A stretch of 64,000 nt of DNA from Chondrosia reniformis. Taxonomy: Eukaryota > Porifera > Demospongiae > Chondrillida > Chondrillidae. The DNA lies in NCBI GenBank assembly GCA_947172415.1, contig OX359192.1:994501-1058500 (forward strand), in the 5' to 3' direction. The position numbers and the translations under genes are program-made. Positions 50,701 to 63,066 of the stretch are shown piece after piece; position 1 is the stretch's first letter, and each line of letters begins with the position of its first letter. Below the pieces are notes generated by a model. The model did not search any database. It saw nothing but the letters and a program-made list of their open reading frames with translations, and was not told where the DNA came from.

Positions 50701-53700
50701 AAAATTTGCACTATCTCTCACCATACCTTAACTTTGTATACCAGAATTTAATGTCCATTGAGGGCTGTCACTCTATCAAATGGAGAGATATGAAGCTAAA
50801 TCTTTGTGTCAGCACTCACAGACATCTATACAGAATGTCCAATTGGTTTTTGAAATTTCAATGAAACTTAAAATTTGCCCTATCTCTCACCATACATTAA
50901 CTTTGTATAGCAGAAGTTAATGTACATTGAGGGTTTATAACCCTATCAAACAGAAATATATGAAGCTAAATCTTTGTGTCAGCACTCATAGACATCTATA
51001 CAGAATGTCCAATGAGTTTTTGAAATTTTGATGAAACTTAAAATTTGCCCTATCTCTCACCATACATTAACTCTGTATACCAGAATTTAATGTACATTGA
51101 GGGCTGTCACTCTATCAAATGAAGAGATATGAAGCTAAATCTTTGTGTCAGCACTCACAGACATCTATACAGAATGTCCAATGAGTTTTTGAAATTTTGA
51201 TGAAACTTAAAATTTGCCCTATCTCTCACCATACATTAACTCTGTATACCAGAATTTAATGTACATTGAGGGCTGTCACTCTATCAAATGAAGAGATATG
51301 AAGCTAAATCTTTGTGTCAGCACTCACAGACATCTATACAGAATGTCCAATGAGTTTTTGAAATTTTGATGAAACTTAAAATTTGCACTATCTCTCACCA
51401 TACATTAACTCTGTATACTAGAATTTAATGTACATTGAAGGCTGTCACTCTATCAAATGAAGAGATATGAAGCTAAATCTTTGTGTCAGCACTCACAGAC
51501 ATCTATACAGAATGTCCAATTGGTTTTTGAAATTTCAGTGAAACTTAAAATTTGCACTATCTCTCACCATACATTAACTTTGTATACCAGAATTTAATGT
51601 CCATTGAGGGCTGTCACTCTATCAAATGAAGAGATGTGAAGCTAAATCTTTGTGTCAGCACTCACAGACATCTATACAGAATGTCCAATTGGTTTTTGAA
51701 ATTTCAATGAAACTTAAAATTTGCCCTATCTCTCACCATACATTAACTTTGTATAGCAGAAGTTAATGTACATTGAGGGTTTATAACCCTATCAAACAGA
51801 AATATATGAAGCTAAATCTTTGTGTCAGCACTCACAGACATCTATACAGAATGACCAATGAGTTTTTGAAATTTTGATGAAACTTAAAATTTGCCCTATC
51901 TCTCACCATACATTAACTCTGTATACCAGAATTTAATGTCCATTGAGGGCTGTCACTCTATCAAATGGAGAGATATGAAGCTAAATCTTTGTGTCAGCAC
52001 TCACAGACATCTATACAGAATGTCCAATGAGTTTTTGAAATTTTGATGAAACTTAAAATTTGCCCTATCTCTCACCATACATTAACTCTGTATACCAGAA
52101 TTTAATGTACATTGAGGGCTGTCACTCTATCAAATGAAGAGATATGAAGCTAAATCTTTGTGTCAGCACTCACAGACATCTATACAGAATGTCCAATGAG
52201 TTTTTGAAATTTTGATGAAACTTAAAATTTGCACTATCTCTCACCATACATTAACTCTGTATACTAGAATTTAATGTACATTGAAGGCTGTCACTCTATC
52301 AAATGAAGAGATATGAAGCTAAATCTTTGTGTCAGCACTCACAGACATCTATACAGAATGTCCAATTGGTTTTTGAAATTTTAATGAAACTTAAAATTTG
52401 CCCTATCTCTCACCATACATTAACTCTGTATACCAGAATTTAATGTCCATTGAGGGCTGTCACTCTATCAAATGAAGAGATATGAAGCTAAATCTTTGTG
52501 TCAGCACTCACAGACATCTATACAGAATGTCCAATTGGTTTTTGAAATTTTGATGAAACTTAAAATTTGCCCTATCTCTCACCATACATTAACTCTGTAT
52601 ACCAGAATTTAATGTACATTGAGGGCTGTCACTCTATCAAATGAAGAGATATGAAGCTAAATCTTTGTGTCAGCACTCACAGACATCTATACAGAATGTC
52701 CAATTGGTTTTTGAAATTTTAATGAAACTTAAAATCTGCCCTATCTCTCACCATACATTAACTTTGTATACTGGAATTTAATGTCCATTGAGGGCTGTCA
52801 CTCTATCAAATGGAGAGATATGAAGCTAAATCTTTGTGTCAGCACTCACAGACATCTATACAGAATGTCCAATGAGTTTTTGAAATTTTAATGAAACTTA
52901 AAATCTGCCCTATCTCTCACCATACATTAACTCTGTATACCAGAATTTAATGTACATTGAGGGCTGTCACTCTATCAAATGAAGAGATATGAAGCTAAAT
53001 CTTTGTGTCAGCACTCACAGACATCTATACAGAATGTCCAATTGGTTTTTGAAATTTCAATGAAACTTAAAATTTGCCCTATCTCTCACCATACATTAAC
53101 TTTGTATACCAGAATTTAATGTCCATTGAGGGCTGTCACTCTATCAAATGAAGAGATATGAAGCTAAATCTTTGTGTCAGCACTCACAGACATCTATACA
53201 GAATGTCCAATTGGTTTTTGAAATTTCAATGAAACTTAAAATTTGCCCTATCTCTCACCATACATTAACTCTGTATACCAGAATTTAATGTACATTGAGG
53301 GCTGTCACTCTATCAAATGAAGAGATATGAAGCTAAATCTTTGTGTCAGCACTCACAGACATCTATACAGAATGTCCAATGAGTTTTTGAAATTTTGATG
53401 AAACTTAAAATTTGCCCTATCTCTCACCATACATTAACTTTGTATAGCAGAAGTTAATGTACATTGAGGGTTTATAACCCTATCAAACAGAAATATATGA
53501 AGCTAAATCTTTGTGTCAGCACTCACAGACATCTATACAGAATGTCCAATGAGTTTTTGAAATTTTGATGAAACTTAAAATTTGCCCTATCTCTCACCAT
53601 ACATTAACTCTGTATACCAGAATTTAATGTACATTGAGGGCTGTCACTCTATCAAATGAAGAGATATGAAGCTAAATCTTTGTGTCAGCACTCACAGACA

Positions 53701-54381
53701 TCTATACAGAATGTCCAATTGGTTTTTGAAATTTTGATGAAACTTAAAATTTGCACTATCTCTCACCATACATTAACTCTGTATACCAGAATTTAATGTA
53801 CATTGAGGGCTGTCACTCTATCAAATGAAGAGATATGAAGCTAAATCTTTGTGTCAGCACTCACAGACATCTATACAGAATGTCCAATGAGTTTTTGAAA
53901 TTTTGATGAAACTTAAAATTTGCCCTATCTCTCACCATACATTAACTTTGTATAGCAGAAGTTAATGTACATTGAGGGTTTATAACCCTATCAAACAGAA
54001 ATATATGAAGCTAAATCTTTGTGTCAGCACTCACAGACATCTATACAGAATGTCCAATGAGTTTTTGAAATTTTGATGAAACTTAAAATTTGCCCTATCT
54101 CTCACCATACATTAACTCTGTATACCAGAATTTAATGTACATTGAGGGCTGTCACTCTATCAAATGAAGAGATATGAAGCTAAATCTTTGTGTCAGCACT
54201 CACAGACATCTATACAGAATGTCCAATGAGTTTTTGAAATTTTGATGAAACTTAAAATTTGCCCTATCTCTCACCATACATTAACTTTGTATAGCAGAAG
54301 TTAATGTACATTGAGGGTTTATAACCCTATCAAACAGAAATATATGAAGCTAAATCTTTGTGTCAGCATTCACAGACATCT

Positions 54382-55471
54382 AATAAAACCGGTCTAGTTG
54401 AAATATCGATCATAGACATTAATATCATACAGGCGATAAATATCGGAGCTCTCACTATTTCTAGTTTTCTGTATCATGAAAAGTCGCTCTCCTCCCTCCA
54501 CCAAGACACATACATGCTTTTATCCATTTGCCACAGTTTTGAGATGTATTGGAAATACTGTGTATGTGTGTAAAATTGCTTGGAACGATTCACTGGTCTG
54601 GAATTAAAGTGGAATAAATTGACGATTTCTCGAAAATAATTGGGATCAGAAAAGTCGTTCTCCTCGGCCCATCAAGACACTTACAGGATTTTATTCGCTT
54701 TTCCCAGTTTTCAGGTGAACCACTAAAACTGCCTATGTCTTTAAACCTGCTTGAAACAGTTCACTGATCTGGAAATAACGAGAAATATGTTAAAAAAGGT
54801 CCCAACCACAACCGTTTTCTTTGGACAAAACTTCATATAAATAGAAGCGAAAAACCTTATAAAGTAGGCCTACCTGGACACATCTCTATGGTGGTTGCGG
54901 TTCCCATAGAGGTTGGTAGCGCTTAGACTCTGAAGCTGTCTCCTAATCGGTTGGTGCCATAGAGACGTGCTCACCAATAATCCGGATTTCGGGGGGGTTC
55001 CACGTAATGTGGGATTGGCATCTGATATCTTAGGATTCATATGAGTCGGCCATATCGAGAAGAACTGGTTCTTCTCACGCAAGTGACACCCAAAGCTCAA
55101 CTCGGCAGAGCGTTACCACCGATCCCGGCCTCTGAGCGTCGTGGATGGTAGCGTTCGGTATGGTCCAATTTTTTTCCTTTGGAGTTTCTTTAGCAGTCGA
55201 TTGGCGATTTTTCACTTTAGCGACATCCATATATTATAATATGGACAGATACTACTTCAAAACAATCAAGTATTACAGAGTGAATATCCACGTGCATTAA
55301 AATCTTTAAAAGCGTTCTCGTCATTCAAATATACATATAACAGTAACGTATTTTCAAAATTCCCTTCTCTAGGTCGGCCATTTATATTATTACGAAACTC
55401 CCGTACATTAAATTTCTATACAAGAATCTAATGTACATTTAGTGCTGTCACTCTGTCAATTAGAAAGATGT
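54382..55471. repeat. Composite satellite insert, copy 4
   Basis: Same segment; left junction as copy 3, right part CCCTTCTC as copy 1. The mixed sharing of variants among the four copies points to exchange between them rather than a simple series of duplications. Confidence 0.9.
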
Positions 55472-56145
55472 GAAGCTAAATCTTTGTGTCAGCACTCACA
55501 GACATCTATACAGAATGTCCAATTGGTTTTTGAAATTTTAATGAAACTTAAAATTTGCCCTATCTATCACCATACATTCTTTGCATACTGGAATTTAATG
55601 TACATTGAGGGCTGTCACTCTATCAAATGGAGAGATATGAAGCTAAATCTTTGTGTCAGCACTCACAGACACATATGTAGTATGTCCAATGAGTTTTTGA
55701 AATTTTGATGAAACTTAAAATTTGCCCTATCTCTCACCATACATTAACTTTGTATACCTGCCAAGAATTTAATGTCCATTGAGGGCTGTCACTCTATCAA
55801 ATGGAGAGATATGAAGCTAAATCTTTGTGTCAGCACTCACAGACATCTATACAGAATGTCCAATTGGTTTTTGAAAACTTAAAATTTGCCCTATCTCTCA
55901 CCATACATTAACTTTGTATACCAGAATTTAATGTCCATTGAGGGCTGTCACTCTATCAAATGGAGAGATATGAAGCTAAATCTTTGTGTCAGCACTCACA
56001 GACATCTATACAGAATGTCCAATTGGTTTTTGAAATTTTGATGAAACTTAAAATTTGCCCTATCTCTCACCATACATTAACTTTGTATACCAGAATTTAA
56101 TGTCCATTGAGGGCTGTCACTCTATCAAATGGAGAGATATATAAA

Positions 56146-56445
56146 TTGTGCAACATCACAATTAGATAAATATGGCTGTACAGCACTATATATCACTATC
56201 AGCAGTATAGTAGCATGTATATACGTAGTATTGGTAGTATATATAGCAGTAGTATAGCAGTTGTATATATATAGTAGCTGAAAGTGACTGTAGCAATTTT
56301 TAATAAATCTATAGAAACTTGTTTAGTAATTATTATGAAGCAAATTTTCGAAAATGTTAATGTTTAATATTTAATAAAATATTCATGCACAGTGTTTCCT
56401 TCCTCCGCTTTTGATCTTTTTCAAGTTCTTCTTTGTCTTACCCTT
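56146..56445. other. AT-rich border right of the satellite
   Basis: Short TAGTATATATAGCAGTAG-type repeats (56200-56275), then AT-rich sequence with no gene. It probably includes the 3' UTR of the following minus-strand gene. Confidence 0.4.
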
Positions 56446-57073
56446 TCACTTTGACACTATGAATTTAACAAAATTAGCATACACAATGTGCCATAAATAC
56501 AAATAATTCATACCATCATTTATAGTGTGATCATCATGTACATCATATATATTTAGTTCTAACAATGAACAGCATGAATGTAGTTTGTAGTTCATGATCA
56601 CTGTTCTATATACATCATCATCCAAAATATTCCCTGTAGGGCATAAAGTTACTCTAAACCCTGGTACTGTAGTGTTGCTTCTTGTTGGCCTTTTTGATGA
56701 TATTACAGCATCATCAGGCAATCTAGATCTGATCTTCCTCTTTTTGGATTCTGAAATGTATATAGATGTTGTCCATAACTATTAACATAATATGAGAGTG
56801 TATAAGCTCACTTCTTTTCAGCAATGTAAGACTGTGCCTGTTCTTCTCTTCTTCTTCCTTCCTCTCCTCCTTTTCCTTCATTTTTCTCTTCTCTTGTTTC
56901 TTCCCTTTACTCTCCTCTTCTTCCTTCATCTTCCTTTCCTCTTCTTCCTTCTTTTTCCTCTCCTCTTCTTCCCATTTCCTCAGAGAGTCTCCTCTTCTTT
57001 CTTCATTTTCCTCTCTTCTTCCTTCTCTTTCCTCTCCTGTTTTTCTTTTATTTTCCTCTCTTCTTCCTTCCTT
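56446..57073 (-). CDS. Unknown lysine/glutamate-rich coiled-coil protein (two exons seen, 5' end not found)
   Basis: Two minus-strand exons join in phase: 56812-57073 (acceptor TTAAAG/AAGG, donor AGAA/GTGAGC) and 56446-56750 (acceptor TTTCAG/AATCC). The first encodes about 85 residues almost wholly of E, K and R (EERKEREGRREENEERR-like), a long charged helix or coiled coil. The second continues LKRKSKKRKIRSRLPDDAV, a possible nuclear localisation signal, then SNTTVPGFRVTLCPTGNILD and DDDVYRTVIMNYKLHS before a less convincing tail to the stop at 56446. I do not recognise the family. A possible first exon is MIRWQPSSE near 59240 (donor GAAG/GTACGG), with a 2.1-kb intron between. The low-complexity part is also a pure purine tract, so coding status is uncertain. 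Confidence 0.4.
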
Positions 57074-59240
57074 CTTTAATGGAGAAAACAAAGGAGACAA
57101 GTGATGAACAAATGCTTTGGATGGTACATACACAATTAAAGACAGTGTCAGAAATTTTTACTTTAAACAGTCAACTCCTTTACACCATCAACTCCTTTAG
57201 CATCAAATGCTTCCCTGCAGCACCAACCCAGGTTCCATTCAGCTAGAAAATGTAGTACAACAACAAGAAAGGCACTGGAAAAACCTAATTGTTTTCACAG
57301 CAAATGCTTGCATGACTGCTATTCCAATTCTAATGGTGCCGCTTGGCTGTTATTCTGAAAATGAACTGCTAAATATGGCATGACTTGTACTGAGCTTGTC
57401 CTAAAACAATGCCAACTGGAACATTCTATCTCTATCTAACAGTACTCTGTTAAAAATAGTGAGATATTCCCAACTAGATTAACTTATTGTGGCAATATTC
57501 ATCACTTTTACCATACATAGTGTGAATATTTCACTTTCTTTTTAACAGGGTAGGCAATCATAAACAAAAAAAACAAGTAAACATTAAAAACTTAAATCTA
57601 GAAGTATAGGGATGGCAGTGCTGCAAGATAGACTGGTACAAAACACTTAACAAAACAGGACATTGATCCTGTGGTAAGTCTAACAATACAGAAGTGCATG
57701 ATTATAAGGAATGCATACACACCGTATAATAGTTGTCCCATATATGTACCTTCCTTTTCCTTTTAGGTAAGGATAATATAATAGAGGTTCCACTGTACTT
57801 CCCTTTATCCTTCTGTATGTACCATAATGTTAGGTAATTATACGTATATACATGCAAAAACAATCCTTTTATTAAAACCATGCAGCAAGCACACAGTTGG
57901 TAAATAGGTAGTATAGACTTCTTACAATTTACATATATTCTCATAAAGTCTTGTATAAATATATAAGCCTAATATAATTAGCCAAGAATTAATTTTGAAA
58001 TTTCCTAATTATTGTTTTCACAGCATGGCTGTTATTCCAATTTTACTGGTGCCGCTTGGCTGTCATTCTGAAAATGAACTGCTAAATATGGCATGACTTG
58101 TGTTGAGCTTGACCCTTTAGTCTGCTTTGTTATGTCCCATAACATATAATAACCAGAACATTCTAACAAAGTTCTCTAATCAGTACACTCTTAAAATTAA
58201 AGACTTTCTCAACTAGTTCTACTTATTATGACAATATTCATCACTTTTTTCCATAACAAGTCATACTTTAGTGTGAATATCTCACTTTCTATATTTAACA
58301 TAACAATAAAAACAAGTAAAACAAAACATTTTAAAACTGAATCTAGAAGTAAAGTTTAAGTGATATACATCACTTCTACACCATGAATGATAGTTGAAGT
58401 AGGGATGGTACATGTAGGTTTGGCAGGAGTTTGTTCAAACTTATAGGGTATAGCCTATTCTCTAGGACATAAAAATTAAAGACAATTATCAAAAACGGAC
58501 CTATTACTGCAGCTGGTTAACCATTTTGCAAAGGTTCAAAATCGATGATCAAAGCATTCTTTAAAAGCATACATAAATAACTGCAAATAATCAAATGTAA
58601 CCAAAGTTGCTTTTTTGCTGATTAATCAAGTGCTAATTGAAATACATCGAATTGGGCGGTCATGTTTAAGTATATTTCATACAGTTTGACAGTGGCTATA
58701 ACTACTGGCAAATTGTATGAAACGTTTTGGGATTCCTTTGGTTAATACCATAAATATAATTCCTTTAAAACAAAACTTATAGTAGCTAGATAATAATAAC
58801 GAACATGTACTTTCATTGGCCTGGACTGAGATAGATAACTCTAAAAACAATTCAAATGATTCCAGTCTGACTTGAAGGAAATTATCAAACTATTTAAGTA
58901 TACAAGTACAAATTACCATGACAACACCAATATTAGTTGTCAAATAAGCCTGAAAGTGTACATATTTGATCAAGTGTTATAACTAGCTGGTCTGGACTTG
59001 TCTTATATACACATACAATGTAGCTACATACCGCATAGTTTTAATAAAATACTACTCACTTCATTTCGTACACTATCAATTTCTCAGTCAAAATCTTTCA
59101 AACGACTTAAGAAGTGCTTAATTAACGCCATTGACAGTATAATGAAAGCTGGGACTGCGGTTTCTAAACAACTGTAATCGCAAAAGTAAAAATTTAATAA
59201 AGCCGTACCTTCACTTGACGGCTGCCATCTTATCATCACG
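57074..59240 (-). other. Intron-like noncoding region with an internal tandem duplication
   Basis: No coding exon found. 57290-57640 and 58010-58350 are diverged copies: both contain TGGTGCCGCTTGGCTGT, ATTCTGAAAATGAACTGCTA, AATATGGCATGACTTGT and ATATTCATCACTTTT in order. The region also resembles 14.9-17.1 kb. At the right end, a minus-strand ATG near 59240 followed by a donor at about 59212 could be the first exon of the K/E-rich gene. Confidence 0.5.
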
Positions 59241-59779
59241 TTGCCAGTAGACGTATCTCAAATGCATCATTCTAGATCTTCCCGTAATACGTAGATTGCG
59301 GGTGTTATTGTACACATTAGATTTCGAATTTTGCAATGCTCAATATAAAATGTAGCAATTAAATTGGTAAATTGAAAGAGTTACAATGTCAAATTATATT
59401 TGTACATACATGTATGTGCATTATACGAAAGCTACAAAGATGCGAACAAAATACATTTTGTAACTTGCTTATACGATCGAGCTTATAAGCGATCTGTACA
59501 CTGCTCCATCTTAAGAGTACGTAGACCTATAGAGTAAACGGTGCATATATCAAACTGTACATGTCTTAATGTTTGAATTTCTGCGATGTATATGGACTTA
59601 TAGAATATTAATGTTCTATATAACTTGCTCTAGATGTGTGTGTGTATAGAGTGTTCGATTGCAATTGATTACATGTTGTTGTACTGGGTACAATAGATGT
59701 ATACTACGGAAGAATGAGTCTATAGAGAAGTTCGTGGCTGAGCTGTTGTGACTTTCGCCTGCTGATGTTCTTTCTATGG

Positions 59780-60246
59780 AGGAAGGTTTTGCTGAGCTGT
59801 TTTGACTATTCTTTGCTGAATAGCTGAATGGATGTACTACACGTACTCATTGTTCTCGAACTTGCCACCAGAAGATCGTTCGCAAAAAAGACGTTTATTA
59901 TAAATAGACCATAGCAAATTTCATTCTTTGGCCTTCGGGCCCCACTCCGTTCCAGCGCCGGAGTATACGGTTCGCCAGCCTCCGGGAATTTGGTGCGACA
60001 ACCATGGCTTGGAGTACGGTCATGGGACCATGTGCTGCTGAAGGACCTGAGGTTTCTCTGAGGGGGATGGTCTTCTCCAATATGGCCTAGGATCCGGGGT
60101 TGTTCCTCCCTACAAACTCGCCTTTGTGCGTTTGTTCTCCCGAAGATCGAGGCTGATGGTCTGGAAGCAGTGCGTGGGACCAGTACCCACCGACTCGGCG
60201 AAGAGAAGCTCTGTCCGGAGTCCCTGTTTTAGGCTGCCCGTTTTAA
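59780..60246 (+). ncRNA. Putative plus-strand noncoding transcript first exon, locus copy 2
   Basis: GC-rich island paralogous to 17.58-17.87 kb. It shares CTTTGGCCT(T/C)CGGGC, GCGACAACCATGG-like words, a GCGTGGGACCAGT / GCGTGGGTCCAGT block, and CCCTGTTTTAGGCTGC before a donor at about 60246 (TTTTAAG/GTAATTGC). Neither strand has a frame conserved between the two copies: the 60-codon minus frame here has no counterpart at 17.6 kb. The transcript appears to continue into the repeated-intron region at 61-63.5 kb. Confidence 0.45.
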
Positions 60247-60596
60247 GGTAATTGCATTTGCATACACTTGGAATTTGGTTATCATTTGGGCATTTTACGT
60301 TTGCATTGGTTTGCACAGGAAATTTGTTGGATGTGTATTTGTTAGCTTTTAAAATATAATATTGACAGTAGGATTTTGTGTACGTGATTTAAGGGTAGTA
60401 TATATGCGGAGTTAAGGTAAGTTTGACATTTTCAAGATTGGCATTTTTTTCAAGATTGGCATTTTTGGCATTTTTTCAAGATTGGCATTTTTTATAAGAT
60501 TTTGTGTATGTATTTTAAGGGTAGTATATATGTGGTAAGTTTGGCATTTTTTAGGTTTGCATTTTTTCAAGATTCAAGATTGGGCATTTTTGCATT
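60247..60596. other. AT-rich flank with TTTTTTCAAGATTGGCATT words
   Basis: Probably the first intron of the putative noncoding transcript. It contains a diffuse duplication (AAGGGTAGTATATATG at about 60393 and 60518) and irregular precursors of the minisatellite that follows. Confidence 0.5.
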
Positions 60597-60730
60597 TTTT
60601 CAAGATTTGCATTTTTTTCAAGATTTGCATTTTTTTCAAGATTTGCATTTTTTTCAAGATTTGCATTTTTTTCAAGATTTGCATTTTTTTCAAGATTTGC
60701 ATTTTTTTCAAGATTTGCAAGATTGGCATT
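60597..60730. repeat. 18-bp minisatellite
   Basis: Seven copies of TTTTTTTCAAGATTTGCA, open in all forward frames because the unit is a multiple of three. It grades at both sides into variants with AAGATTGGCATT. Confidence 0.9.
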
Positions 60731-61518
60731 TTGCGCTGTAAGAAAATATAGCCAACTTTGAATGGTCACTTATTTTATTTTTTGAATTTAAAAAATACTG
60801 AAATCAATGTAATATCAGCAGCAAGTGTAAAAATTGCAACGTAAATGGAAAAAATAACTTACAACTCTTAACTGCAAAGATTGGATGCCAGTGTTCAAAT
60901 AGAGTAAAGAAAATTAAAAAAAAATCAACTGAACTTCATGCAATTCATGACTTCAGAACCATAAAATCAACTGAACTTCAATTCATGACTTCAGAACCAA
61001 AAAATCAACTGAACTTCAATTCATGACTTCAAAACAGTAATTTATCACCAAGGCAGCCAGATCTTCGCCTTTTGAAGGTTTGTCATATTTATATATATAT
61101 ACATACATTCGGTTGTATTATATTATTTTTCTACATTCTACAGGTTCTGCAATCTTTGAAATGCAATCTTTCGGGACTCATTTTCTAAGACATAATTTGA
61201 ATTGGATGTCCAAGTTTCTGTGGAGTTGCAACTTTGAATTTTCTGCCCTGTTCCATTTTTGACTGCCACTGAGCTGGCAGTCCATGGTCTGTTTTTTGAC
61301 TTGTTACTTTAAAATAGCTCTTAATATCCTGTTTTTCAACTTGCCACTTTGAGCTGGCTGTTGTTTAAAAGACTTGCCACTTTGAGCTGGCTATATATTG
61401 ATCGATTAGTAAACCCAAGGCATGTATACGAGATTAATTTGGCCTTGTGCATTGCAACGGTTTGCTCAGACATTGGCTTTTGGCTTAAATACTCAGTAAA
61501 TTGCATTTATAAATACAG

Positions 61519-61745
61519 CAAGATTGGCATTTTTGCATTTTATTTCTAACAATTCAGCAAGAAGGCATTTTGCATTTTAATTCTAACAATTCAGCAAGAA
61601 GGCATTTTTGCATTTTAATTCTAACAATTCAGCAAGATTGGCATTTTTGCATTTTAATTCTAACAATTCAGCAAGATTGGCATTTTTGCATTTTAATTCT
61701 AACAATTCATTAAGATTGACATTTTGGCATTTTAATTTTAAACAA
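61519..61745. repeat. 39-bp minisatellite
   Basis: About five copies of ATTCTAACAATTCAGCAAGA followed by TTGGCATTTTTGCATTTTA. It shares AAGATTGGCATTTTTGCATT with the array at 60.6 kb, so the two arrays have a common origin. Confidence 0.9.
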
Positions 61746-62174
61746 TTCATGCATTTTGTTTCAAGAAGAAAACAGAGCCTGGATGACTTAAGAATGGTCA
61801 CTTAATTTCATCCTTTAAATTAACATAACTTCTTTAATATCAAATTTACTTCAACAGAAATTTCAACTCAACTGAAATTTTTGAAATTTTAACTGAATAA
61901 TTTTTCCAACAATTTTTCAACTTGAACAGAAATTCAACTCAACGAACAGAAATTTAATTACCTTCAAGAACAGAAAGATGCACCAAGCAATCTTTTAAAG
62001 GTTTGACATGTTTATATATATGCACACTGTTCAACTCTATTTATTATATTTTATACATTCTTCAGGTTCTGCACATGCAAGTTTTCCATTTGATATGACA
62101 ATTTTGGACTTTTTCTTCTACTTTGACTTAATTGTGCTGGATGTCCGCAACTTTGAACTGGCTGCCCCAATTTC

Positions 62175-62405
62175 ATTTTTGACTTGCCACTGAGCTGGCA
62201 ATCCCTGGTCTGTTTTTTAAGTTAACATTTTGAGCTGGCTGTCGTTCTGTTCTTTTGAATTGCCGCTTTGAGCTGGCTGTCTGTTCTGTTATTTTAAATT
62301 GCCGCTTTGAGCTGGCTGTCTGTTCTGTTTTTTGAATTGCCGCTTTGGGCTGGCTGTCGTTCTGTTTTTTTGAATTGCCGCTTTGGGCTGGCTGTCGATT
62401 GTTCA
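62175..62405. repeat. ~47-bp minisatellite (TTGAGCTGGCTGTC)
   Basis: Four to five copies of a unit with GAATTGCCGCTTTGAGCTGG then CTGTCTGTTCTGTTTTTT. Related single units occur at 61255-61390 and 63515-63540, next to each repeated intron. Confidence 0.85.
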
Positions 62406-62804
62406 CTTAAGACATGCAAGATTGGACTTTTGCGCACGCATTGCAACAGTTTGCTGGATTTACCTTTTACATTGCAACAGTTTGTTCAAGACATTGAAGA
62501 GATTGGCATTTGGCATCATACACTAGCAAGATTGGTATTTGGCAGTTTTGCGTTAATGTCTTTTAAGACATTTGGTATATATATATATTCAGCAAGATTG
62601 GCAATTTGCTTTATAGGAAGAATACATGGAGGACTTTGAATAGTCACTTAATTTCATCTTTGGAGTTTAAAATAACATCCTTTAACTTAGTGCCAGTAGC
62701 AAGAAATACAAATCACGAAACTTACAAGTAAACTGTATAAAGATATATAGTTTGCCACTGTTAAAATGGAGTAATGTAATTTCTGAACCAAAAAATCAAA
62801 TTTA

Positions 62805-63066
62805 ACTTCAGAACAGAAAGATGACATCAGAACGGAAAGATACATCAATTCAATTTAACTTCAGAACATCAGAACACAACAGTCAATTTAACTTCAGAAC
62901 AGAAAAGATTCATCAGTCAATTTAACTTCAGAACAGAAAGATGACATCAGAACGTTAACGGAAAGATACATCAATTCAATTTAACTTCAGAACATCAGAA
63001 CACAACAGTCAATTTAACTTCAGAACAGAAAAGATTCATCAGTCAATTTAACTTCAGAACAGAAAA
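62805..63066. repeat. ~122-bp tandem duplication
   Basis: Two copies containing AACAGAAAGATGACATCAGA, ACGGAAAGATACATCAATTC and AACATCAGAACACAACAGTC, separated by about 125 bp; the second has a small insertion (ACGTTAACGG). Simpler AATTTAACTTCAGAACA words make up most of the unit. Confidence 0.85.

Larger units (their letters stand above)
39810..56145. repeat. Satellite array, 169-bp monomer with higher-order organisation
   Basis: Tandem monomers starting GAAGCTAAATCTTTGTGTCA, spaced exactly 169 bp in the regular parts (40134, 40303, 40472). About 70 monomers plus four composite inserts. At least three subtypes recur: one with AATTGGTTTTTG and usually GTCCATTGAGGGCTG; one with AATGAGTTTTTG and usually CTCTGTATAC/GTACATTGAGG; and one with TATAGCAGAAGTTAATGTAC and GGGTTTATAACCCTATC, which contains a short palindrome. 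Subtypes are ordered in blocks that are themselves repeated. Edge monomers (39.8-40.1 and 55.7-56.1 kb) are shorter or carry small indels, as expected for array borders. No coding function; open frames in it are incidental. Confidence 0.97.

Noticed and set aside
39810-56145. CRISPR-like array (repeats with spacers)
   Set aside because: Monomers are directly adjacent with no unique spacers, in a eukaryotic intron-rich context.
56812-57073. Pure purine/pyrimidine simple repeat with no gene
   Set aside because: Considered, but the in-phase join to a non-repetitive exon with good splice sites makes a coding reading at least as likely; kept as a low-confidence gene.
59898-60080. 60-codon minus-strand frame in the GC-rich island
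   Set aside because: The paralogous copy at 17.6 kb does not preserve it.
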